Positions 1-8,781 of a stretch of 64,000 bases of DNA are shown piece by piece. The position numbers were made by a program, and so were the translations under genes. Source of the stretch: Azophilus sp965247035. Lineage in GTDB: Bacteria > Pseudomonadota > Gammaproteobacteria > Pseudomonadales > Azotimanducaceae. How positions within the stretch are numbered: the stretch's first letter is position 1; each line of letters starts with the position of its first letter. Below the pieces are notes generated by a model. That model had not been told where the DNA came from, searched no databases, and was given only the letters and a program-made list of their open reading frames with translations. The DNA lies in the NCBI GenBank assembly GCA_965247035.1, contig CBDFGJ010000001.1, positions 1,240,001 through 1,304,000 of the forward strand. The letters are read 5' to 3'.

Positions 1-12
1 AGCCATTGTCAA

Positions 13-596
13 ATCTGGTGTCTGACGACATGACTATGCGGCGTCCCTGTTGATTTCAGTCTGCTCAATTCCGTCTTTAAGCTTCACTCCCTCAATCACC
101 TTCGCCAAGTGTCTGAAGCCCCTCAACTTCCTCCAATTTATCTCTGCAAATTCGCCCATCTACAACCACGGAATGGCCGCTTCCAGGCTGGCGGTGTTCC
201 TGATGTACGGTGGCACCAATGAAGACTGAAAGCTCACCGGTTCGCCCTCGCGGCTCCTAACCTTGGGCATCTGGACCTCTATCTTGCCTATACCGGTCAG
301 TAGGTCTCTCTTCGGCTGGCAGCCATTGCGGACGACTCGTTGGTGACCGCCAGGGGTCTTCTCCTGCTCGTACTGCGACAACAGCTCTGCAACCTCAGCC
401 CTGATCGCTTGATCAAGCAGTTGCCTGGCACCTTCTCGCAGCACGGGCGCCAATAGGTCTTTCTCCTCTAGCAATGCCAGATCAACCACATTATTGTTTG
501 TCACGTGTGGCGCGCTTCTTGTTGTTTATAAATCAGTTTCGTAAACCGATTTCAACAAGACACGCTGCATATTTCAAATTTCTTCAGACATCAGAT
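13..596 (-). mobile_element. IS256-family internally deleted element
   Basis: A short insertion-sequence derivative. It encodes the first 114 codons of an IS256 (Mutator-like) transposase fused to its last 41 codons, with the catalytic middle (roughly 250 codons) missing. Candidate inverted ends are ATCTGGTGTCTGA at 13-25 and TCAGACATCAGAT at 584-596, which match 12 of 13 as inverted repeats. A second copy of the 3' end lies at 3098-3254. The exact outer boundary on the left may fall at or before the window edge. Confidence 0.7.
34..504 (-). pseudogene. IS256-family transposase, central region deleted
   Basis: The N-terminal part reads MTNNNVVDLALLEEKDLL and ends in SLEAAIPWL, where a normal IS256 transposase continues into its catalytic core. 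A TAG codon follows, then an ATG in the same frame opening the typical C-terminal tail (EINWRKLRGF, then KVIEGVKLKDGIEQTE) that ends at position 34. The DDE catalytic residues are absent, so it cannot transpose itself. It might still be moved in trans by an intact relative, which is inference. Confidence 0.75.
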
Positions 597-774
597 CCGG
601 GTATAATTCCGTGACCGCTGCAGTGGTCAAAAACCGACGAGCCGTGCCTATCACGATAATTTGATGTCCGTGTATATGCGATTATTATGTGATTCCTGTT
701 TCATAAGCTCAGCCCGTACGGTATGATACGGGTTGATGTGACTCAACGCAACCACATGCAATAGAGGTCATACG

Positions 775-1902
775 ATGCATCTCACTGATTTAGCAAAAGA
801 AATTGGTGTTTCATCAATCACCCTAAAGCGCTGGCTTCTGAGCGGCAAAATTTCAGATGTAGCTCGCGACAAGAATAATTGGCGGATCTTTAATAGCGAT
901 GATATTGGGAGGGTCCGTAATTACCACCTCCAGATCAGTGAACCATCTCCCGAACCCTATTTACCCGAACGACCAAGACACACAGTGGCTTCATTTTTTT
1001 CTGGAATTGGAGGGTTTGATATTGGATTTGAAAATGTCGGATTTGATGTGACCGTTCAATGTGAAATTGAACCATTTTGTATGTCGGTATTAGAAAAAAA
1101 TTGGCCCACCGTTCCAAAACTAAACGATATTAAGGAGGTAAATGTAGATGACATCCCAGCTTCAACTGTTTGGGTCGGAGGCTTTCCGTGCCAAGACTTA
1201 TCGCTTGCTAGAATGGGCAAACGCGCAGGACTTAAGGGCAGTAAATCTAGATTATTTTATGAGTTTGCTCGACTGGTTGGAGAAGGTAAGCCCAGAGTTG
1301 TTGTTATCGAAAACGTTGCAGGTCTCCTTAGCTCGCACAAAGGAAGAGATCTTGGGATCTTGCTCTCAACGTTGGCCGAACTCGGGTATGCTGTTGGATG
1401 GCGTACTTTTAACAGCAAAAACTTCGGAGTCCCCCAATCACGGCAGCGAGTCTACATTGTCGGATGTTATAGAGATGAACGAGGTCCAGGACAAATACTT
1501 TTTGAGTCCGAATGCGGCGAAGGGGATAATAAGAAGAGCGGATCGAATGGGAAGAAGCCTGAAACCCCATTTCAGAAAATCGTTGGAGATTCTAGCGGGG
1601 AAGGGCCAGTAATACAGTCAATTGCATACTGTTTATATGCCACTTCCGCACGCCACACTGGGACGGATTGGAGTCGAAACTATGTTTGTTATCCCAACGC
1701 AGGCATGGTCAGGCGTTTGATCCCTTCGGAATGCGAAGGCGTTATGGCGTTTCCAAAAAACTGGACATTGCCCGATAGTCATATTCTTGAGGGTGATGAT
1801 TTAGACTCTGCGAGATACCATGCTCTTGGCAATGCTGTAACCCCGCCAGTTGCGGAATGGATTGCCAATAGAGTTAGAGTTTATCTTGATAGCAACAACT
1901 AA
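775..1902 (+). CDS. C5-cytosine DNA methyltransferase with N-terminal HTH
   Basis: DNA (cytosine-5)-methyltransferase of 375 residues, methylating C within a short target using S-adenosylmethionine. Residues 1-45 resemble a MerR-type helix-turn-helix (LAKEIGVSSITLKRWL). The catalytic domain starts near residue 70 with motif I FFSGIGGFDIG, then motif IV GGFPCQDLS with the nucleophilic Cys139, motif VI ENV at 180, motif VIII QSRQRVYIVG at 221-230 and motif X ALGNAVTPPVAEW near the C terminus. The variable target-recognition region between VIII and IX is short. It converges with the HNH endonuclease gene, overlapping it by 4 nt, so the two probably form a type II restriction-modification pair. 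The HTH could let it regulate its own locus (inference). The gene is AT-richer than the core genome. Confidence 0.93.
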   Translation: MHLTDLAKEIGVSSITLKRWLLSGKISDVARDKNNWRIFNSDDIGRVRNYHLQISEPSPEPYLPERPRHTVASFFSGIGGFDIGFENVGFDVTVQCEIEPFCMSVLEKNWPTVPKLNDIKEVNVDDIPASTVWVGGFPCQDLSLARMGKRAGLKGSKSRLFYEFARLVGEGKPRVVVIENVAGLLSSHKGRDLGILLSTLAELGYAVGWRTFNSKNFGVPQSRQRVYIVGCYRDERGPGQILFESECGEGDNKKSGSNGKKPETPFQKIVGDSSGEGPVIQSIAYCLYATSARHTGTDWSRNYVCYPNAGMVRRLIPSECEGVMAFPKNWTLPDSHILEGDDLDSARYHALGNAVTPPVAEWIANRVRVYLDSNN

Positions 1903-3068
1903 CTGTGGCCTAGGGATGCGTTGTAAGCATCCAAGTAATCGGATGACGGCCAAAGATTTTTATTAGCAGGCAATCGACTCGGCGGTACATTACCGACTAA
2001 CTTCTTAAACGGACTTAAATCTATTTCACCCTTGTTTTCAGCATTATGCACAGCATTTGAAATCGAAACGTTGTATAAGCTGGTTTTTCTTGCATAGGAT
2101 ATCTGCACAATTCCATTATCAAATGCCCAATGACAAAGCTTACTTAAACAAATACCATTATTTACTTCGTTAATTCCATGATCTGCCCATGGAAGTATAT
2201 GGGCTGAATCAACACCGGAACTTAAACATATATCAGATTTTGGAAGAAAGTAGCCAGTAAGAAGGCACCTATTGCCATATGCAATTTTTACGTTCTGGCT
2301 AAATTTTCTTCCTTCTGCTCCACGACTAGCCTGCATTCGCCATTGGCGAATGCGCAACTTTGAAGCCTCGGAAATAGGCATCTGGTTTTCTTCTATTATA
2401 GACTCCTCAGCATCATTTCTATGTACTCCTGGCCAGTATGCATACTGGTCAAGCAAAGAGAAGCTTCTTAATATTTCGCGCAATGGATCTTCGACACCTA
2501 AGTGCCCCCTGACTGCTTTAGTAACTTGCTGCAACATCTCTAAATCACCGTTCAGAACCGCCTTTCTATGTTTAACTAAAAGTTGTGATGCCAAACCTTT
2601 CCGAGATTTAGCAATCGACCATACGTCCAACAAAATACGCATCCTTTCTAAAATATCTATCCTAGCTAAATCAGAATCAAAATTCTCAAGAATTAAATCG
2701 CTTGGCTGAATAACCAGCCTGCCGTCTTTGAAAGACACAATATCGAATTGGATTGATGTTACGGAATAATTATTTTCAGTGAACTGTAATTTACCCCTAG
2801 GGGTTCTGCCCACTTCCCTTTTTGGCTTTGGAAGCATAAGAACATCAGCTAAAATCAGATAAATATGTTTGTCTTTTCTAGGTGTAACAAGCCTTATTCT
2901 GGGCTTTCCCTGGACTCGGCGAATAATATTATTCGTCTCTACATTTTGGCTAGGAAACAATTGGAGAACTATTCTAGAGTCAAGAACGTCTCCAAGGCCA
3001 ATATCCCCGTGAGTTCCTGCGATTTCGTACTCGCCTCTCCCGCCACTTGTTCTTAGTGCTATGCGCAT
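1899..3068 (-). CDS. HNH restriction endonuclease (partner of the C5 methyltransferase)
   Basis: Predicted nuclease of 389 residues. The C-terminal part (about 255-320) is an HNH domain of the restriction type: NVKIAYGNRCLLTG, then SAHILPWADHGINEVNNGI and LSKLCHWAFD, giving the conserved His290, the Asn near 304 and His313. The N-terminal 250 residues, with no family I can name, may carry target recognition. It lies tail to tail with the methyltransferase gene and overlaps its stop codon. That arrangement fits a cognate type II restriction enzyme, but the cleavage site cannot be inferred. Confidence 0.85.
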   Translation of the reverse strand: MRIALRTSGGRGEYEIAGTHGDIGLGDVLDSRIVLQLFPSQNVETNNIIRRVQGKPRIRLVTPRKDKHIYLILADVLMLPKPKREVGRTPRGKLQFTENNYSVTSIQFDIVSFKDGRLVIQPSDLILENFDSDLARIDILERMRILLDVWSIAKSRKGLASQLLVKHRKAVLNGDLEMLQQVTKAVRGHLGVEDPLREILRSFSLLDQYAYWPGVHRNDAEESIIEENQMPISEASKLRIRQWRMQASRGAEGRKFSQNVKIAYGNRCLLTGYFLPKSDICLSSGVDSAHILPWADHGINEVNNGICLSKLCHWAFDNGIVQISYARKTSLYNVSISNAVHNAENKGEIDLSPFKKLVGNVPPSRLPANKNLWPSSDYLDAYNASLGHS

Positions 3069-3097
3069 GATTTACCTGCGATGGATTTGTTCTTTTT

Positions 3098-3277
3098 ACA
3101 CATAATTTCTGATGTCTGACGACATGACTATGCAGCGTCCCTGTTGACTTCAGTCTGCTCAACTCCGTCTTTAAACTTCACTCCTTCAATCACCTTCGCC
3201 AAGCGTTTGAAGCCCCCTCAACTTCCTCCAATTCATCTCTGCATATTGGCCCATCTTGAAGATCATTGCCAATATGC
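3098..3277 (-). mobile_element. IS256-family 3' end remnant
   Basis: Positions 3105-3254 repeat 18-159 with about 90 percent identity and encode the same IS256 transposase tail. One extra base in a C-run (around 3212-3217) breaks the frame. Nothing of the N-terminal half is present. A perfect 10-bp inverted repeat, GCATATTGGC at 3241-3250 and GCCAATATGC at 3268-3277, sits at its inner edge. With the element at 13-596 it brackets the restriction-modification pair as direct repeats. Confidence 0.7.
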
Positions 3278-3358
3278 GCCACAAAAATAGGTATTAATAT
3301 CTGCTAAAATCTATCCGGAATTGACCGCTTAAAGTATCTTAAGCCTAAATAGATGTGC

Positions 3359-6300
3359 TCACGCTGTTGAGTCACGACTTCGATTCGCAATATTGATTTT
3401 GTAGCTGGCGACGTCTTTTTCAAGTGCGGCGGGGTTGGCGATTGGGGGTAACATTTTTACAGGACGGAAGTTGATGTCATAAATGACGCACAGCCAGTAA
3501 CGATCTTTCTTATCTTCCGCAAGATCGTGTTGTGTTTTTGTTATAACCACTTGCCGTGGCGGGACGGATGAAACAAATGACTTGCATTCATAATAATGTT
3601 TTTCTCCATTTTTTTCAACAAGAATGTCATAGCCTGGATTGTCCGGGTGTAGCGTGTTTTCATCGGTAACCTTTCCGTCGGGATACTCCTTTTTCAACCA
3701 CTCAACTAGCGCCTTTTCTGCTGGTCTTCCATCTGTTTTATTGGCTTCTTTTTCATCGTCTCCGGCAGAATTCCGACCGCCACCACCACCTGATGAATTT
3801 CTTTTCGCGCTCCACTGATATTCCACAATTTCTATTTCGGGTATATCTGATCTTTCAGAAGACCGATGATTTCCATCGGAACGATTCCGTGAATTGGTCC
3901 TTGCGTTTGTTGTTCGAGGACGGTCATTGGAAACATTCGATCTCGAATGAGCGTCATCATGAGGTATTGAGTCTGAAATCGGCAACTCGATTATTGAATC
4001 GCCAGGACCATTTTCCCCAATAGCATCATCGCCGGCTTCCTCTTCATCTTCATAAATCTTTTCCTCCGCTTTGGGCGTTTTCATCTCCTCGATAGATTCC
4101 TCGGTCAAACTATAGTCATCCCTCAGTCGATGCAAAAAACCGTCCCATGCTTCTTCCGTAAGCAAGAGTTCAAAATCCGGTTTGTATTGAGCGCAATCCG
4201 CTACATAACCGAGTGCCGCAGCCAATCCTTGCCACATGCCGGTGCTGACATTAATAGCGACCTTGTCTTCTCTCTCCCTCCAAAATTTAATCTCTGGGTT
4301 AATATCTGCATATGCTTTTGCCTCCAAGGTAATGGAGTCATAAGCAACTATCTCTAATTGTTTCGGCAATTCCTGGCCGGTCGCTTTCATTAGACCAATA
4401 CGACGTTTACTATATTTTTGGCAAAGTTCCTTGGCGGCTTGTGAGTCTTCCGTGCCATAAATCGGTTGCATATTCAAAAATTCTGATAACTCTTGTAGGC
4501 CAAATTTCTCACCATCTTTCAGAAAATAAAAAAACACATGTAACTCATCATTCTCCAATATTTTTCTACGAACTACCGATTCATCAAAATATGATTCATT
4601 TGCCCAATATGATTTCCCAGACTTTTGGAAATAAATGAACTCACCTTTGGAAGTATGGTGAATACAAGGAACCATCACATCATCAAGAGATGGCGGCGAC
4701 TCAATTTCCGCGTAGGCGGAAAAAATTGCTGTTGCAGCGTGAGCAATTTTGCCATTATCTTTATTTTTTCCCTCACTCCATCTTAAATCCTTATGGTTTT
4801 TGTTGGGGAGGAGTTCACTCAACTGATTCAACTGATTCATATATTTAACGAGATTCTCTGCATTATCGGAAATGTGAGTTTTTGCATCAAGTTTTTCAAG
4901 TGCATTTTTAACTTCAGCCCACTTCGAACCATCGCCGGACTTGAGAACTTCCGGCAACAACCCACCCAAACTACAACCCGGCAGGTATGTGTCTGCAGGG
5001 TTGAACAAATATTTGTTCGGATACAGCAAAGATGGCTTGCACGGAATCCATGCTCGCTCTTGCAACTGTGTCAGTGCGTAACTGCCACAAGACCTCTTTA
5101 TATGATACTGATAATGTGCCTCATTTTTTCGAGCATATTCATACATTTCCGAAGCCATGTTTAGCATCAATTCATAATCCAATTCTTTTTCGGCTGGTGT
5201 GTCCGAAAATATCTTGTCAAAATGCTCAAAATAAAACTCATCGTACCACCTAGGTGGCGACTTAGCGAGGCCCGTGTAATCCTGATTAGGATGTTGTTTA
5301 TTTCTCTTTTTCATTTTGAATGTCCACGAACATCCTAGCCAAGACAGCAAGCTTTTCCACTGACCTTTGTTGGCATCACTAATATCAATTTCCCAATCAT
5401 CAACGGACGACAGCACATAGCGTTCTGATATGTTCGCAAAATATTTATCGAAAATTTTTGGTCCACTCCACGCGGCACCGCCATAGCACTTTCCGGCAAG
5501 CACCCATTCCTGCGCACCTTTTCCAACCGGCAAGCAAAATATATTCGCGCGATTTTCTTTGAGGTCGCCAGAACCGATAATAAGTGGCTCATCCTTGCTT
5601 TTTTTTTCGCCCCACTTGAAAGCCATCTCAAGCACTTTCCATCCATTTTTCTGCCACCATTCCGGGGATTTCTCTTTACAATGCGGCAACAAAATATGCT
5701 CGAAATATGACTTCTCAGACAAAGGTTGCAAACTGGAAAGTCGATTTTTCCATTCTTTGTCTTTGCTTTTATGTTGTTTAATTTTGTCCTGAACACACTT
5801 CCAAAAATCTTTATCAACGACATCCGCGGGAAGCCAATTCGGGAAACCTTTGGGTTTTTCCCAAACTAGCGGAATCGCACCATTGGCGGCTCGCGCCTGT
5901 TTGTTTTGTGCCAACCAAAACGGCGCATCACGCAACTTTCCTTCACAGTCGGTTTTTTCACCCGAATCAATTTCCGCCATTAACAACTGTGCAACATTCC
6001 ATGCGGACAGACATTCTTTCGCGGTTTTGTTTCGGCAAAAGCGCAGAAGATCCGCAAGGTCTAAATTGGGCGTGCACTTAGCCCCCAATCTTTTAAGAAT
6101 ATTAAAACATTCTTTATTGTCATTGATGTCTGGATGACACAGATTTTTATCTTGCACTTCCGCCGGATCGACTACCTCGCCAAACCCACAGTCCCACAAC
6201 CGCACATCGTCCGGCTTTGCCATGCCACCACCAATCAATGGGATGAACGCTGTTTCCTGAACCACCGTTGCAATGGCGTTTCCCAATTGCGCCGTCATTT

Positions 6301-7408
6301 TACTATTCTCGGACCGTTGCGCCCGCCCGAAAGCACACAATGCTACTTCCGCCGGTATCTCGGAAAGTATTTTTTGAGTAATGCCTTTCAGCATCTCGCA
6401 GATTTCATCGCAGCGCGGCTGTCGGGTTGCGAGATGTTTGCGATTATCCTCAACCTCACAGGATGCGTGAATCAACGCACGAACCCCGGGCACACACTCA
6501 TCGGTTGGGAAAAATACATATAGTGACGGAGCCCCCTTGAGCCATACAATTCTTTTGTCGTCAACTTCGGCCAGGCACACGTTGACACTTAGTTGTTTTT
6601 CACCTTCAACTTTTTTTGTTTCACGCCAAGCACGCCAGTGTGTGCTTTTGCCATTTTCATTTAATCCGATGCTCGAACCTTCTTCTTGTCGGCAAACCTT
6701 GATGCTTCGGGTCGCGGAGTTTGTCCGTATTTCTACGGATTCCAGGGACTGACAAAACAACAAAGAATTCGAGGAAAATTTGGACAGTTTATCCTCAACA
6801 AATTCCCTTTCCCCTTCATTTAACGGCAAGCGAATGACGGTCGAATAACCTTTATCACGCAAACTTTGTATCACATCATCCGGTTCCTTATTGTGTGGAA
6901 TCCTGCACACTGGAATCCCGTTTTCCTCCTTCCATTTCGATACTTTACTCTTCAGAATTTCACGACTTTTTTGCTCGGAAAAATGAAAACAAAAATCACC
7001 GGAATAAATCTCTGGTTCGTCGGTAATTTCCAAAACCGACTTAAAGCCGAGACCTTTGGTGCCGATAAGATGTGTGTTTGCGTGTTCCGTATTCATGGCA
7101 TCGTCGGCATTTTGCAACAACTCCAACACAAAACGGCCATCGTAACTCTTGCTGGCTCTGCTCTCGCGACTCACATCTTCAATAAGATTGTTGATGTCGA
7201 TTTTGTATTTTTCGATGCACTTATCCGAAATACTACGGACAATATCATCCTTGTCATACTCTTCATCGTCCGGCGCACGGTTATCATCCACGCTCTTGGC
7301 ACTCAGGTCCATGTTGCAAATAGAGACTACGCCTTTGCGACTAAATCCATCGCCAGTGTTGGCAACGATTAGCACATCGTCGTTAATGTCAAAAAGAATA
7401 GAATTCAT
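3359..7408 (-). CDS. Large GHKL/sacsin-type ATPase with C-terminal DUF3883 domain
   Basis: A 1349-residue protein. The N-terminal 250 residues contain histidine-kinase-like ATPase motifs: VANTGDGFS (16-24), ELLQNADDA (96-104) and IGTKGLGFKSVLEI (115-128). The long middle region has no family I recognise. A low-complexity, acidic to glycine-rich linker (about 1130-1240) leads to a DUF3883 domain whose PGYDILVEKNGEKHYYECKS resembles a PD-(D/E)xK-like fold. Such proteins often occur in defence islands, and here it neighbours a restriction-modification pair, so an antiphage role is plausible but inferred. The ATPase motifs are in a non-canonical order: the Gly-rich D-box precedes the N-box, whereas family members have N-box, D-box, G-box. 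A GTG at residue 40 could be the ancestral start. Confidence 0.85.
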   Translation of the reverse strand: MNSILFDINDDVLIVANTGDGFSRKGVVSICNMDLSAKSVDDNRAPDDEEYDKDDIVRSISDKCIEKYKIDINNLIEDVSRESRASKSYDGRFVLELLQNADDAMNTEHANTHLIGTKGLGFKSVLEITDEPEIYSGDFCFHFSEQKSREILKSKVSKWKEENGIPVCRIPHNKEPDDVIQSLRDKGYSTVIRLPLNEGEREFVEDKLSKFSSNSLLFCQSLESVEIRTNSATRSIKVCRQEEGSSIGLNENGKSTHWRAWRETKKVEGEKQLSVNVCLAEVDDKRIVWLKGAPSLYVFFPTDECVPGVRALIHASCEVEDNRKHLATRQPRCDEICEMLKGITQKILSEIPAEVALCAFGRAQRSENSKMTAQLGNAIATVVQETAFIPLIGGGMAKPDDVRLWDCGFGEVVDPAEVQDKNLCHPDINDNKECFNILKRLGAKCTPNLDLADLLRFCRNKTAKECLSAWNVAQLLMAEIDSGEKTDCEGKLRDAPFWLAQNKQARAANGAIPLVWEKPKGFPNWLPADVVDKDFWKCVQDKIKQHKSKDKEWKNRLSSLQPLSEKSYFEHILLPHCKEKSPEWWQKNGWKVLEMAFKWGEKKSKDEPLIIGSGDLKENRANIFCLPVGKGAQEWVLAGKCYGGAAWSGPKIFDKYFANISERYVLSSVDDWEIDISDANKGQWKSLLSWLGCSWTFKMKKRNKQHPNQDYTGLAKSPPRWYDEFYFEHFDKIFSDTPAEKELDYELMLNMASEMYEYARKNEAHYQYHIKRSCGSYALTQLQERAWIPCKPSLLYPNKYLFNPADTYLPGCSLGGLLPEVLKSGDGSKWAEVKNALEKLDAKTHISDNAENLVKYMNQLNQLSELLPNKNHKDLRWSEGKNKDNGKIAHAATAIFSAYAEIESPPSLDDVMVPCIHHTSKGEFIYFQKSGKSYWANESYFDESVVRRKILENDELHVFFYFLKDGEKFGLQELSEFLNMQPIYGTEDSQAAKELCQKYSKRRIGLMKATGQELPKQLEIVAYDSITLEAKAYADINPEIKFWREREDKVAINVSTGMWQGLAAALGYVADCAQYKPDFELLLTEEAWDGFLHRLRDDYSLTEESIEEMKTPKAEEKIYEDEEEAGDDAIGENGPGDSIIELPISDSIPHDDAHSRSNVSNDRPRTTNARTNSRNRSDGNHRSSERSDIPEIEIVEYQWSAKRNSSGGGGGRNSAGDDEKEANKTDGRPAEKALVEWLKKEYPDGKVTDENTLHPDNPGYDILVEKNGEKHYYECKSFVSSVPPRQVVITKTQHDLAEDKKDRYWLCVIYDINFRPVKMLPPIANPAALEKDVASYKINIANRSRDSTA

Positions 7409-7509
7409 TTACCGCGAACTCTATTTGCAATTATCTTTCCAAGCATAGTCACCTCCGGAAGTTGCCGTCAAAGGCGCAATCAAGGCCGCGTTCAGCCCAC
7501 CCTAATAGA

Positions 7510-7690
7510 CAATCTCGCCAGCGTGCCGCCAGCTTTGCCTTTGCGTGCGACTGCGACCGGCCCTGCCCTCTCAAGCAAGTACGCATCTTCGCCAGCGCAC
7601 AGCCAGCTTTGCTTTTTCGCGCGACTTGCGCGAGCTGTCCGGCCCCCTAAATGCACATCTTCGCCACCGTGCAGCCGACGGCGAAGATGG
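7510..7690. repeat. Decayed tandem repeats at the 3' end of ligB
   Basis: The stretch TCGCCACCGTGCAGCC at the ligB 3' end has looser copies near 7588 and 7513, spaced about 75 bp, each followed by CAGCTTTGC-like sequence and a Cys/Arg-rich reading frame. They look like old tandem duplications of the ligB terminus. The rest of the gap between the ATPase gene and ligB shows no gene. Confidence 0.4.
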
Positions 7691-8465
7691 GTATGGGCGC
7701 GTAGTAGTACAGTTCGCCGGTGGCGCCTTCCGCCGCTCCGGCCGCGGCGATGAAGGTGCGGATCTCAAACCCGCCTTGGCCAGCTTCCCGCCAAGTCTCA
7801 TCGTCCGAATAGGTGGTGAGCAACTTCCGGTCATTGGCCAGCCAGCGATTGAGAAATTCGCGATCCCAAGCTTCGTTGATCTTGCCGGAATCCGGCGTTG
7901 CCGGCCAATGGGAGATGCCGCCGGTGCCCACTATGGCAATGCGCTCCGGCACCGCATCGCAGGCGCGCCGCAAGGCGCGGCCAAAGTCGTAGGCACGAGA
8001 GAGCGGCGTCAGCGGCGGCCCCTGACAGTTGATGTTGACCGGAATGATCGGCACCTCGCCATCAGGCAGCAGGAAGTGCAGAGGCACCATGATGCCGTGG
8101 TCAAACTTCCACTCCTCAGCGTAGGCGAGGTCCACTGCCGCCATCATCCGTTCGATCAAGCGCCGGGACAGAGCCGCCGCGCCGGGGTAGCGCTTCGGCT
8201 GAATGCCAAGCCAAGCCGGATCCTCAATCGGCCCCTCGTAGTGCTCGGCCATGCCCATGCAGTAGGCGGGCATGTTGTCCATGAAGAAATTAGCGAAGTG
8301 CTCGGCGGCAATGACGATCAGCGCATCCGGCCGCTCAGCGCGCATTTCGGCACCCAAGCGGCGAAACTGAGCGTAAAAGCGGTCTCGCAGGGCCGCATCG
8401 GCCCGTTCCGCCCGACCGGTGATGCCCGGCGCATGGCTGCAAACTCCAGCAAAGACCAAGGTCAT
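7647..8465 (-). CDS. LigB-type extradiol dioxygenase catalytic subunit
   Basis: Class III extradiol ring-cleavage dioxygenase, 272 residues, with non-haem Fe(II) expected. The N terminus MTLVFAGVCSHAPGITGR carries the first metal-ligand His, and AAEHFANFF and GTGGISHWPATPD supply further conserved His. The start chosen (8465) is 1 nt after the ligA stop (TAG-G-ATG), which fits translational coupling; a longer reading frame to 8507 lies inside ligA. It cleaves a catecholic ring next to a hydroxyl. The adjacent HpaE-like dehydrogenase suggests a homoprotocatechuate-like substrate, but LigAB enzymes also act on protocatechuate and gallate. The exact substrate is unproven. Confidence 0.85.
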   Translation of the reverse strand: MTLVFAGVCSHAPGITGRAERADAALRDRFYAQFRRLGAEMRAERPDALIVIAAEHFANFFMDNMPAYCMGMAEHYEGPIEDPAWLGIQPKRYPGAAALSRRLIERMMAAVDLAYAEEWKFDHGIMVPLHFLLPDGEVPIIPVNINCQGPPLTPLSRAYDFGRALRRACDAVPERIAIVGTGGISHWPATPDSGKINEAWDREFLNRWLANDRKLLTTYSDDETWREAGQGGFEIRTFIAAAGAAEGATGELYYYAPIPIFAVGCTVAKMCI

Positions 8466-8466
8466 C

Positions 8467-8781
8467 CTATACTGCTCCTCGTCCGTCCGTGGTGACGTAG
8501 AACCCATGACGCACCTGCCCGTGCTTGGCTAGGCCCTCGCGCATGGCGCCGATGTACGCATCCCAAGGGTAGCCGAGCAGGGCCGCATAGTGCATGAGTA
8601 TCTGACCATTGACGCCCATCACGTAAAGCAAGCCGATGTCGCCTTCCAACAAGGCGCAACGCTCCTCCTCAGTCAGTTCGTAATCCGCCAGCAGACCGGC
8701 GAAATCGTCTTCGTAGCACTGCCGGGCGTGAGCGTCCCGGTTCAGGTTGTAGAGCAGCTTCTGCACGTAGTAGAGGCTCAT
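8467..8781 (-). CDS. LigA-type extradiol dioxygenase small subunit
   Basis: A 104-residue all-alpha subunit of the protocatechuate 4,5-dioxygenase LigA type. Visible family features are MSLYYVQKLLYNLNRDA, then LLADYELTEEERCALLEGD and LYVMGVNGQILMHYAALLG. It caps the LigB active site in the LigAB heterodimer. It sits between hpaE (4-nt overlap at its start) and ligB (1-nt gap), so the three genes form one tightly coupled operon read on the minus strand. Confidence 0.88.
   Translation of the reverse strand: MSLYYVQKLLYNLNRDAHARQCYEDDFAGLLADYELTEEERCALLEGDIGLLYVMGVNGQILMHYAALLGYPWDAYIGAMREGLAKHGQVRHGFYVTTDGRGAV

Noticed and set aside
7545..8495. 316-codon plus-strand gene opposite ligB
   Set aside because: An antisense shadow of ligB; the ligB frame carries the family motifs.
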